Origin: Bacillota bacterium
GTDB lineage: Bacteria; Bacillota; Clostridia; Acetivibrionales; JAFADI01
DNA length: 9,363 bases
NCBI GenBank assembly: GCA_023424965.1
Contig: JAFADI010000061.1
Span: 1-9,363, forward strand
Direction: 5' to 3'
The translations under genes and the position numbers were made by a program. Shown here piece after piece: positions 1 through 5,064 of the stretch. A model generated the notes under the pieces. That model saw only the letters and a program-made list of their open reading frames with translations, did no database searches and was not told the origin of the DNA. Position 1 is the first letter of the stretch. Each line of letters starts with the position of its first letter.

Positions 1-853
1 TCACGTAGGACTTGTTGTAGTCGGGATAATCATGCACCGTGCCGTTATGGATGACCTGGATGCCATACTTCTTTTTCAGGTTCTGTGCCAGCTCCTCCCC
101 CACCCGGACCACGCTGTACCTGGGGTCCGAAGACCTGGTCAGCACCTCCGGCTGGTTGAGCTGCGCCATATTGCGGATGTAGCTTTCGGTGGTATGGGTA
201 TGGAATATGAGGACTTTGGAGTTCTTTTTGTCAAAGCTGAACTTCAGCGGCTGGTTGAGAAGCTCCTCGATATTCACTTTGTACTTGGTTTCATTCTGAA
301 TGGTGATCTTGCCGCCCGATATCTGCTCCGGCTCCGGCAGGTCTTTCCGGTCCACTTCATCTCCTTCATAGGTGATGCTGCTGGATACATCCGGCAGGAA
401 TCCATTGTTCTCCGGCTCTCCTGGCTGCTCCGGTTCCGGCGGTTCCACCGGAGCCGGCGGTTCCGTTTTCTGGGGAGTGTCGGTATATTCCACCTCGTGC
501 TGGGCATCATCGCTGGCCATGAGCCTGTTTTTATCGGGTTCATAGCTCTCGGTATAATAATGGTGCAACATTAACAGATCGGCATTTAAAATGCTTATGG
601 GATCATCGATATTGAAAGAAAAGATGCTGCCGATGAGGTCCTTGATTTCTCCTGTGATGGAAACGCTTGCGTTGCCGCTGTTATAAACGGTGTCCACCAG
701 GGGCAGGCTGTAGTTGACAATGCCCTTATAATAGCCCCCATCGAAAGCCTTTATAAATCCAAATTCAGATAGATTGGACATTTTGCCCCCTAAAACTGCA
801 ATATAGATTGCCAAAAAGGAAAAACACATAAAAAGAAGAATCCTGCTTCGCAT
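1..853 (-). CDS. spoIIP: Stage II sporulation protein P (SpoIIP), N-terminal part, cut by the window edge
   Basis: SpoIIP is a zinc-dependent peptidoglycan amidase/endopeptidase that works with SpoIID and SpoIIM to thin septal wall and drive engulfment during sporulation. The reading frame is open for 284 codons and continues past the left edge, so the C-terminus is missing. Residues about 5-22 form a hydrophobic membrane anchor. A low-complexity Pro/Glu-rich linker (PPAPVEPPEPEQPGEPE) follows at about 128-144. Near the end of the visible part is the family hallmark HTHTTESY, with the metal-binding His and Glu, then NGTVHDYPDYNKSY carrying a second conserved His. The ATG at 853 has a G-rich stretch just upstream. 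The frame stays open up to a TGA at 989-991, so a longer N-terminus from a non-ATG codon (for example TTG at 970) is possible. Upstream is pilM rather than gpr, the neighbour in Bacillus subtilis. Family assignment is firm; the exact start is less so. Confidence 0.93.
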   Translation of the reverse strand, partial: MRSRILLFMCFSFLAIYIAVLGGKMSNLSEFGFIKAFDGGYYKGIVNYSLPLVDTVYNSGNASVSITGEIKDLIGSIFSFNIDDPISILNADLLMLHHYYTESYEPDKNRLMASDDAQHEVEYTDTPQKTEPPAPVEPPEPEQPGEPENNGFLPDVSSSITYEGDEVDRKDLPEPEQISGGKITIQNETKYKVNIEELLNQPLKFSFDKKNSKVLIFHTHTTESYIRNMAQLNQPEVLTRSSDPRYSVVRVGEELAQNLKKKYGIQVIHNGTVHDYPDYNKSYV

Positions 854-925
854 CCAGCCCCCATATTTCCCACCGGCAGAATCGTCGGTGCTTCCATATC
901 GATACTTGTCCTTTGCCGATATACC

Positions 926-955
926 ATATATATGTTCGGACAGGCCTGCTTTATG
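926..955 (-). promoter_or_regulatory. Possible sigma-E-type promoter for spoIIP
   Basis: On the minus strand a CATAAA element (955-950) is followed after 15 nt by CATATATAT (934-926). This resembles the sporulation sigma-E pattern of an ATA-centred -35 and a CATA-type -10, and spoIIP belongs to the sigma-E regulon in Bacillus. The start codon would lie about 65-70 nt downstream of the transcription start. The match is partial and the region is AT-rich, so this is a suggestion resting on known regulation of the family. Confidence 0.35.
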
Positions 956-966
956 CGCGTTATGGG

Positions 967-1046
967 TCAAAATAAAATCACATAACCGTCAACTGCGGCC
1001 CCGCAACGCATTGTGCAGGGCCGGTCAGGCAGTTGGTCATGTGATT
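967..1046 (-). terminator. Large imperfect stem-loop after pilM, probable terminator
   Basis: Two arms fold into a 71-nt structure: AATCACAT (976-983) with ATGTGATT (1039-1046), ACC with GGT, AACTGC (991-996) with GCAGTT (1029-1034), and an apical GGCCCCGCA (997-1005) with TGCAGGGCC (1014-1022) that has one mismatch and an 8-nt loop. Small bulges separate the segments. Read on the minus strand the structure is followed by TTATTTTG, a mediocre U-tract. It starts about 25 nt after the pilM stop codon, so a pilM terminator is the simplest reading. It is longer than a usual terminator and might be another kind of structured RNA or a small repeat element. Confidence 0.55.
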
Positions 1047-1070
1047 GGTGAAAGGCAACAAATGGATGAA

Positions 1071-2228
1071 TTAAACCTTCAAAGTGATTCCTACGGAGTT
1101 TATGAGGAAACTGAGTTTTTCACTGTCAAGCTGGTCGGCTATTTTCAATCCGTCAATGCTGAGCAGGCTGATGGAATATACGGGAATGTCCAGGTAGGCT
1201 TCCAGGTAATTACCCAGGCCTTTTAACAGGGAGCCTCCGCCGATAATAAATATTTTATCCACCTTTTCTCCAAAGCATTTCGTTTCGTAAAATTGGAAGC
1301 AAACTTCAATCTGCTTGATTATTTTATCGACCACAGTCTTCACTTCTCCGTAAACACTGGTCTGCTCATCCGTTGAGTGTATGTCGGGCTCGACGACGCC
1401 GAAAACCTTTTTGTTGTTCTCCGCCCTGATCAAATCAATCTTCAGCTTGTCCGCAACCGCGTCGTCTATGTTGCTGCTGCCCAAAAGAATAACCTTGTTG
1501 AATTCCAGTATTTTATTCTTCAGGATATTGATAATGGTCGTTTCGGAACCGAAATCAATAACGGCGACCACTTCCTTGTCCCTGGGTTTTCTGGAAACTC
1601 CGGGGGAAGGCCTGTTTTTTTCCCTGTCTACATTGATTTCCCTGTTGAAAAATTTGGCAATGCTGTTTGAAGGGATATCGATGGACACAGGTATGAGGTT
1701 CAGTCCTTTAAGCACCTGCACATAGCTGTCGATGATGCTTTTCCGGACAGCCGATACGAACACCTTGACGGTCGTCCGTCCTTCTTCCGTCTTTTCCTGA
1801 AGAACCTTGTAATCCATCTGGTATTTCTCGGAGTCCACGGGCATGAATTCAGAGATGTGCTCTTGAATGCATACCTCTTTGCTCTTGCCGGGATTCAGTT
1901 CCACCATAAAAATCCTGGTGATGATGCTGGTGCCCGACATTACAATTTTCGTGTTCCGGGTTTTTATGTCATTCTCCGTCAGAACCTTGAATATCCTGGA
2001 TTTGATTTCTTCAACATCACTGATTTCTCCGTTTTTAATGCAGTCCTTGGGAGTGGGGGTAATACCGAAATTCTTGAGAAACAATTCTCTTTCATTATAT
2101 ACTTCCACTTCAGCCAGCTTAATATTACGGAAGCCAATGTCGATGCTAAGGAGTTTTTCATTTGCCGAGCCCAATTGTTTTGCACTTTCAAACTGATTTT
2201 TAATTGCATTCGAAATTTTAGATAACAT
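1071..2228 (-). CDS. pilM: Type IV pilus assembly protein PilM (actin-like ATPase)
   Basis: PilM is a cytoplasmic actin-fold (SHS2 domain) protein that binds the N-terminal tail of PilN and links the inner-membrane platform to the assembly motors of type IV pili. The 385-residue product has the expected landmarks: a phosphate-1 motif LLSIDIGFRNIKLAEV around Asp30, a phosphate-2 motif VIDFGSETT around Asp225, and the adenosine-binding motif IIGGGSLLKG at about 328-337. It has no membrane segment, as expected. The ATG is preceded by GGGGAG (2240-2235) at about 6 nt. A charged Pro/Arg-containing stretch at about 203-218 interrupts the fold just before phosphate-2. No pilN, pilO, pilB, pilC or pilin gene lies beside it; the next gene downstream is spoIIP. 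The family call is strong. Service to pili encoded elsewhere is inference. Confidence 0.9.
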   Translation of the reverse strand: MLSKISNAIKNQFESAKQLGSANEKLLSIDIGFRNIKLAEVEVYNERELFLKNFGITPTPKDCIKNGEISDVEEIKSRIFKVLTENDIKTRNTKIVMSGTSIITRIFMVELNPGKSKEVCIQEHISEFMPVDSEKYQMDYKVLQEKTEEGRTTVKVFVSAVRKSIIDSYVQVLKGLNLIPVSIDIPSNSIAKFFNREINVDREKNRPSPGVSRKPRDKEVVAVIDFGSETTIINILKNKILEFNKVILLGSSNIDDAVADKLKIDLIRAENNKKVFGVVEPDIHSTDEQTSVYGEVKTVVDKIIKQIEVCFQFYETKCFGEKVDKIFIIGGGSLLKGLGNYLEAYLDIPVYSISLLSIDGLKIADQLDSEKLSFLINSVGITLKV

Positions 2229-2273
2229 AAAATACTCCCCGCCAGTATTTGGTCAAAATTCCATTAAAATATC

Positions 2274-2299
2274 AATGGTACAAAATAAATACTACCATT
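2274..2299. repeat. Inverted repeat in the pilM leader
   Basis: AATGGTA (2274-2280) and TACCATT (2293-2299) are perfect 7-bp inverted arms separated by 12 AT-rich bases. A third copy, CCATT (2261-2265), could pair with the first arm instead, giving two competing hairpins in the pilM leader. The repeat lies directly downstream of the candidate pilM -10, where a repressor operator or an RNA switch could sit. No function is known. Confidence 0.45.
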
Positions 2300-2329
2300 A
2301 ATATACATAAAAATCCATAATAATCTAAA
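2300..2329 (-). promoter_or_regulatory. pilM: Candidate promoter for pilM
   Basis: TTTAGA (2329-2324) and TATATT (2305-2300) are spaced by 18 nt on the minus strand, matching the vegetative -35 at 4 of 6 and the -10 at 5 of 6 positions. The leader would be about 65 nt long. The surroundings are very AT-rich, so chance matches are likely. Confidence 0.3.
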
Positions 2330-2359
2330 AAATAAGCCATTATTCCTATGCTTTTTGCA

Positions 2360-2380
2360 GCCAGATAAATTCTATCTGGC
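2360..2380. repeat. Perfect 8-bp stem-loop in the pilM-queT intergenic region
   Basis: GCCAGATA (2360-2367) and TATCTGGC (2373-2380) are perfectly complementary around a 5-nt loop. Neither strand has a U-tract after it, so it is not a standard terminator. The right arm also forms part of a second inverted repeat, CTATC (2372-2376) with GATAG (2383-2387), which would exclude the first. It lies about 35 bp upstream of the queT promoter and could be an operator. Nothing else is recognisable between pilM and that promoter. Confidence 0.5.
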
Positions 2381-2415
2381 ACGATAGAAGCTCCCAAATA
2401 ATATAGCGATTCCTA

Positions 2416-2444
2416 TTGCAATATAACTCCGGATATAGTATGCT
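2416..2444 (+). promoter_or_regulatory. queT: Promoter for the preQ1 riboswitch-queT transcript
   Basis: TTGCAA (2416-2421) and TATGCT (2439-2444) are separated by exactly 17 nt, fitting a housekeeping promoter. Transcription would start near 2451, shortly before the riboswitch aptamer, which is where such a promoter is expected. Confidence 0.55.
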
Positions 2445-2466
2445 TTGAAGTATTGAAAACTGAATA

Positions 2467-2508
2467 AGACAGTTCGTAACCATCCTGTCTATAAACAAAA
2501 CTACGGAA
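2467..2508 (+). promoter_or_regulatory. PreQ1-I riboswitch aptamer
   Basis: The short hairpin GACAG (2468-2472) / CTGTC (2485-2489) encloses a loop with TTCGTAACC and is followed by the A-rich tail ATAAACAAAACTACGG (2491-2506). This is the H-type pseudoknot layout of preQ1 class I riboswitches. In it the tail runs along the stem groove and the terminal GG pairs with loop CC (2480-2481). The aptamer precedes a QueT-family transporter gene, a typical target, which makes the ligand assignment strong. An attenuator follows directly. Confidence 0.88.
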
Positions 2509-2600
2509 CCATTGCCGGTGATTTTTTTGACGGTTCATCCGGCAGTATCTTTAGGAACAGTTAGAGAGGACGTTTATCGTCCTTTTTTCTTTTGTTTTTT
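2505..2600 (+). terminator. Expression platform and terminator of the preQ1 riboswitch
   Basis: The terminator hairpin is AGGACG (2567-2572), loop TTTAT, CGTCCT (2578-2583), running into a T-rich tail that reaches about 2600. Between aptamer and terminator two helices exclude each other: GAACC (2506-2510) with GGTTC (2532-2536), and TGCCGG (2513-2518) with CCGGCA (2539-2544). The first uses a G that the aptamer pseudoknot also needs, so ligand binding could choose between them. Control by premature termination is inferred from this arrangement. Confidence 0.8.
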
Positions 2601-2705
2601 CCTGCCCTTTGATAAAAATTCCGGAGACATGATTTAATAAAGAGGATGGCAAGGACCGGGTTCTATTCTATTTTGTGGCCGCAGCCGCGGTCAATGGAGG
2701 TTATT

Positions 2706-3173
2706 ATGAACAAAAAGGTCAAATTTATAACGCAAGCTGCCGTAATCGCGGCATTGTACGCCGTACTTACCATTCCCTTCTTTTCCATCAGTTACGGCCT
2801 TATGCAGGTGAGGATTTCGGAGGCCCTTACGGTTCTCCCGTTTTTTACTCCCGCCGCAATCCCCGGTCTCTTTGTGGGGTGCCTGCTCTCAAATATCGTT
2901 GGCGGAAACGGCATCTGGGATATTGTTTTGGGAAGCCTGGCCACCCTTCTGGCTGCCTATCTCACCAGTAAAATGCCGAAAAAAATACTGGCCCCCCTCC
3001 CGCCCGTCATTGTCAACGCCCTTGTGGTAGGACCCATGCTGGCCTTCATCCTGGATGTACCGGTGTGGATGAGCATAGGCTTTGTGGGCCTGGGAGAGCT
3101 CATTGCCTGCTATGTGCTGGGCTACCCCTTCATGTTCGTGCTGGAGAAATTCAAGGCAAGACTGTTCAATTAG
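2706..3173 (+). CDS. queT: QueT family transporter (preQ1 / queuosine precursor uptake)
   Basis: QueT proteins are the substrate-binding membrane subunits of ECF-type vitamin transporters, believed to take up preQ1 or related queuosine precursors for tRNA modification. The 155-residue product is almost entirely hydrophobic, with about five to six membrane segments. It carries the family signature QVRISEALTVLPFFTPAAIP at about 35-54, followed by GLFVGCLLSNI. The start at 2706 is chosen because GGAGG (2696-2700) lies 5 nt before it and the protein then begins MNKKVKFITQAAV as in relatives. An in-frame ATG at 2646 would add 20 non-membrane residues and lacks a usable ribosome site. A GC hairpin (2677-2692) lies just before the Shine-Dalgarno sequence. 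The preQ1-I riboswitch upstream supports the substrate. No ECF energising genes are in the window, so a shared module encoded elsewhere is inferred. Confidence 0.92.
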   Translation: MNKKVKFITQAAVIAALYAVLTIPFFSISYGLMQVRISEALTVLPFFTPAAIPGLFVGCLLSNIVGGNGIWDIVLGSLATLLAAYLTSKMPKKILAPLPPVIVNALVVGPMLAFILDVPVWMSIGFVGLGELIACYVLGYPFMFVLEKFKARLFN

Positions 3174-3179
3174 TTATAC

Positions 3180-3208
3180 TTGCTTTTTGCCGGCTTCTAG
3201 GGTAGAAT
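3180..3208 (+). promoter_or_regulatory. xpt: Promoter for the guanine riboswitch-xpt transcript
   Basis: TTGCTT (3180-3185) and TAGAAT (3203-3208) are spaced by 17 nt. The -10 matches 5 of 6 consensus positions and the -35 about 3 of 6. It begins only a few bases after the queT stop codon and places the start site about 40 nt before the aptamer. Confidence 0.55.
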
Positions 3209-3253
3209 TATTCTGTCACGAAACAGTGGCCGTTAAAATTTAATCGGAAAATA

Positions 3254-3324
3254 ACCCTCGTATAATTCCGGAGATAGGGTCCGGAAGTTTCTACAAGATT
3301 ACCTTAAATAATCTGGCTACGGGT
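3254..3324 (+). promoter_or_regulatory. Guanine (purine) riboswitch aptamer
   Basis: The three-way-junction purine aptamer is clear: GTATAAT joining segment (3260-3266), P2 TTCCGG/CCGGAA, the invariant GTTTCTAC (3288-3303 region), P3 AGATT/AATCT, and the closing strand GGCTACGGGT. The base that pairs with the ligand, position 74 in the B. subtilis xpt aptamer, is C here (3317). That predicts guanine or hypoxanthine rather than adenine. P1 is about 5 bp with a mismatch near its base. The gene downstream is xpt, the classic target. Confidence 0.93.
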
Positions 3325-3329
3325 ATTTT

Positions 3330-3445
3330 AGCACATTCAACCCTGCACAGGTGCAATTACCGGCATTTGCTGCGGGTATCTTATTGGCGTTTGTACATTT
3401 TGTGCTTTAACTCTCAGCCTGTTCAGGTTGGGAGTTTTACTTTTT
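3330..3445 (+). terminator. Expression platform and terminator of the guanine riboswitch
   Basis: The terminator stem pairs 3409-3421 (AACTCTCAGCCTG) with 3424-3436 (CAGGTTGGGAGTT), up to 13 pairs including G-T wobbles, and is followed by TTTACTTTTTC. In the linker, AGCACA (3330-3335) can pair with TGTGCT (3401-3406), and a hairpin TACCGGCA/TGCGGGTA lies inside it. Guanine binding would favour the terminator, as in other xpt leaders. Confidence 0.85.
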
Positions 3446-3517
3446 CAAGGACTATAACAGGGAAGGCGGGTGGCGCCTCCTGCTGCGGCCGAAAGCCGTA
3501 AGCCAGGCAGGCACGGT

Positions 3518-4087
3518 ATGGAGCTTTTAAAGCAACGGATATTGGCGGATGGAAGAGTTGTAGGTCAGGATATATTAAAGGTTGACAGTTTTCTTAATCA
3601 CCAGATTGATGTCAAGCTGTACAACAAAATGGGAAAAGAATTTTTCGATCACTTCAAGGATGAGAATATCACCAAGATACTTACCGTAGAGGCCTCAGGA
3701 ATAGGCATTGCCTGTATAACCGCCCAGTATTTCGGCGTTCCCGTGGTATTTGCGAAGAAAACCGAATCGCGCAATCTGGATGTGGACACCTATGAAAGTG
3801 AAGTTTACTCCTACACCAGGGGCAAGAATTATAAGATCAGGATATCGAAAAGATACATGGATAAAGACGACAGGATCCTCATCATCGATGACTTCCTGGC
3901 AAACGGAAAAGCCGTCATAGGCCTGAAAAGCATCATCGACAGTGCCGGGGCCCATCTGGCGGGTGTCGGTATCGTCATTGAAAAGGGCTTCCAGGATGGC
4001 GGAAAAATCATCAGAGATCTGGGGATCAACCTCAAATCCCTTGCCATTGTCCAATCCTTTACCGACGGTAAAGTCAATCTCAAATAA
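3518..4087 (+). CDS. xpt: Xanthine phosphoribosyltransferase
   Basis: Xpt joins xanthine to PRPP to give XMP and pyrophosphate, a cytoplasmic purine salvage step. The 189-residue product matches the usual length of about 190 and has the characteristic N-terminus LKVDSFLNHQID (20-31). The core motifs are TVEASGIG (56-63), VPVVFAKK (74-81), and the PRPP-binding loop ILIIDDFLANG (120-130) with its acidic pair Asp124-Asp125. The start at 3518 is chosen by comparison with B. subtilis Xpt, which begins MEALKRKI, and has AGGCAGG (3505-3511) upstream. A GTG at 3470 in the same frame has a stronger purine-rich site (AGGGAAGG, 3459-3466), though only 3 nt away. It would add 16 Ala/Pro-rich residues of GC-rich sequence, so I consider it less likely. 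The usual partner pbuX is absent. Confidence 0.95.
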   Translation: MELLKQRILADGRVVGQDILKVDSFLNHQIDVKLYNKMGKEFFDHFKDENITKILTVEASGIGIACITAQYFGVPVVFAKKTESRNLDVDTYESEVYSYTRGKNYKIRISKRYMDKDDRILIIDDFLANGKAVIGLKSIIDSAGAHLAGVGIVIEKGFQDGGKIIRDLGINLKSLAIVQSFTDGKVNLK

Positions 4088-4097
4088 ATGCACCTGC

Positions 4098-4130
4098 AAA
4101 AATTCAGCTTTTTATATTGCTGAATTTTTC
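4098..4130. terminator. Bidirectional terminator between xpt and the convergent gene
   Basis: AAAAATTCAGC (4098-4108) and GCTGAATTTTT (4119-4129) are perfect 11-bp arms around a 10-nt AT loop. The A-run on one side and T-run on the other give a U-tract in both directions. The stop codon of the minus-strand gene (4106-4104) lies inside the stem, so the structure ends xpt transcripts and overlaps the last codons of its convergent neighbour. Confidence 0.85.
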
Positions 4131-4556
4131 ATACCATTCCCTGCCTGAGCCCCAGCTCTTTACGGTGTTGTTGTCCTGCAGTATGTCGCAGCAGGCCTTT
4201 GCCATAATCCACTGCTCAAGCCCGTTTTTTGAGCTGTCGTGAAACTTCTTGAGCATATACTCTAGTGCAGGCTGCCCAAGCCTTATTATTTCGTTGTAGG
4301 CCGTTTTGCTACCCTCGATGTAGACGTAGGGATTGGAAGAAAGCTGCGTATTGGGGTTGGATACAATTTTAATGAGGCTTCCTTCAATAATCGCCTCAAT
4401 GTCGGGGCTCACCGCATCAGCGGCGGTCCCCTGCCCCATATCCGGAGCTGCTCCCTTTTGAGAGGCATCGGTCAAAGCCAGACTTCCTCCGATCAGCAGG
4501 AGCATCAGCACAAACAGCGGCCATTTATAGGAATATCTTTCGGATTTCGTCGTCAT
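4104..4556 (-). CDS. Membrane-anchored small protein, second gene of the blaI operon
   Basis: I do not recognise a characterised protein here. The 150-residue product has a basic N-terminus and one hydrophobic segment (about 12-28), so it is probably tethered outside the membrane or secreted. A Gly/Ala/Asp-rich linker (32-50) is followed by a compact domain containing SSNPYVYIEGSKTAYNEII, then LGQPALEYMLKKF and a C-terminal SGREWYEKF. From memory this domain resembles the extracytoplasmic tail of some clostridial BlaR1-like M56 metallopeptidases and stand-alone small proteins. No HExxH or other peptidase motif is present. It starts 18 nt after blaI with AGGAGAGG about 9 nt before the ATG, so it is co-transcribed with blaI. 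A role in sensing cell-wall stress is inference from that context. Confidence 0.8.
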   Translation of the reverse strand: MTTKSERYSYKWPLFVLMLLLIGGSLALTDASQKGAAPDMGQGTAADAVSPDIEAIIEGSLIKIVSNPNTQLSSNPYVYIEGSKTAYNEIIRLGQPALEYMLKKFHDSSKNGLEQWIMAKACCDILQDNNTVKSWGSGREWYEKFSNIKS

Positions 4557-4574
4557 AAATAAGGCACCTCTCCT

Positions 4575-4949
4575 TCAGTCCTTTTTGCCGTCCAACAGGC
4601 GTTTCAATTCTTCAATGTCTTCCCGGCTCAAGGGCTCTTCCTCAATAAAGTTCACCAGCAGGGCCTTGATGGCTCCTCCGTAAACACGTTCCAGGAAGGA
4701 CTTGCTTTCCTCTCTGACGCATTCATTTTCCGATACCAGCGGAAAATAGTGGTACAGCCTGCTGTCCTTTTCATAGCCAAGGGCCTTTTTACTGACCAGG
4801 CGGCTTATCAGCGTCTTTACCGTCTTGGGCTTCCAGCGCACCCTGCTGCCCAATTCCTCAATGATCCCGTTGGCAGTGAGAGGCGAATGGGACCACAGCA
4901 CCTTCATTACCTGCCACTCCGCCTCCGATATTTGCGGTATATTTTTCAT
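4575..4949 (-). CDS. blaI: BlaI/MecI/CopY family transcriptional repressor
   Basis: BlaI/MecI proteins are dimeric winged-helix repressors of beta-lactam or wall-stress genes, released when a BlaR1-type membrane protease cuts them. The 124-residue product has the family opening ISEAEWQVMKVLW (7-19), the recognition helix region WKPKTVKTLISRLVSKKAL (39-57), the wing GYEKDSRLYHYFPLV, and a C-terminal dimerisation helix. It retains Asn100-Phe101 in LLVNF, aligning with the bond cut in staphylococcal BlaI and MecI (Asn101-Phe102). The ATG at 4949 is preferred, with AAGAGG 8 nt upstream. A GTG at 4958 lies inside that ribosome site. The gene leads a two-gene operon, and its promoter region contains two matching dyads, so autorepression is likely. 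No blaR1 and no beta-lactamase gene is in the window, so the target is unknown. Confidence 0.92.
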   Translation of the reverse strand: MKNIPQISEAEWQVMKVLWSHSPLTANGIIEELGSRVRWKPKTVKTLISRLVSKKALGYEKDSRLYHYFPLVSENECVREESKSFLERVYGGAIKALLVNFIEEEPLSREDIEELKRLLDGKKD

Positions 4950-4966
4950 CGGATACACCTCTTTGG

Positions 4967-4980
4967 ATTACGTTTGTAGT
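4967..4980. promoter_or_regulatory. BlaI-like operator dyad, proximal
   Basis: ATTACGTTTGTAGT is an imperfect dyad of the form ATTAC-N4-GTAGT. It resembles the TACA/TGTA-cored operators of BlaI/MecI repressors. It lies between the blaI promoter and start codon, centred 25 bp from the distal dyad. Confidence 0.6.
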
Positions 4981-4988
4981 CATACTTT

Positions 4989-5017
4989 AGTATTACATCC
5001 GTAATCTCTTTTGTCAA
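4989..5017 (-). promoter_or_regulatory. blaI: Promoter of the blaI operon
   Basis: A perfect TTGACA (5017-5012) is followed after 17 nt by AATACT (4994-4989), which matches the -10 consensus at 4 of 6 positions and has a TG one base before it as in extended -10 promoters. Both dyads overlap or follow the core promoter, which suits repression by BlaI. Confidence 0.65.
4992..5005. promoter_or_regulatory. BlaI-like operator dyad, distal
   Basis: ATTACATCCGTAAT is a near-perfect dyad (ATTAC-N4-GTAAT) covering the spacer and part of the -10 of the blaI promoter. A repressor bound here would block RNA polymerase. A further small palindrome, ATACT-TT-AGTAT (4982-4993), sits between the two operators. 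Confidence 0.65.
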
Positions 5018-5039
5018 GTATCCATGCCTTTTTCGGAAA

Positions 5040-5064
5040 GAAAAAAGGAGGTCTTTTCCTCCTC
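5040..5064 (-). terminator. Rho-independent terminator after the DUF4163/DUF3298 gene
   Basis: On the minus strand AGGAGG (5063-5058), a 6-nt loop and CCTCCT (5051-5046) are followed by a T-run. The hairpin begins right after the stop codon at 5064-5066. It probably ends the transcript that starts upstream of the UbiA-like gene and insulates blaI. Confidence 0.85.

Noticed and set aside
32..574. Plus-strand open frame of 180 codons
   Set aside because: It lies opposite the spoIIP frame, whose translation has clear family motifs; the plus-strand product looks like an antisense shadow.
2629..2637. Mini-ORF ATG-ATT-TAA after GGAG between the preQ1 terminator and queT
   Set aside because: Two codons only, and the Shine-Dalgarno sequence is too close to the ATG; no reason to see it as a regulatory leader peptide.
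2646..2705. N-terminal extension of QueT from ATG 2646
   Set aside because: Its only nearby purine-rich sequence abuts the ATG. The internal ATG at 2706 has GGAGG at workable spacing and matches the family N-terminus.
3213..3226. CTGT/ACAG mini-hairpin just before the guanine riboswitch
   Set aside because: A 4-bp stem is expected by chance, and it lies outside the conserved aptamer.
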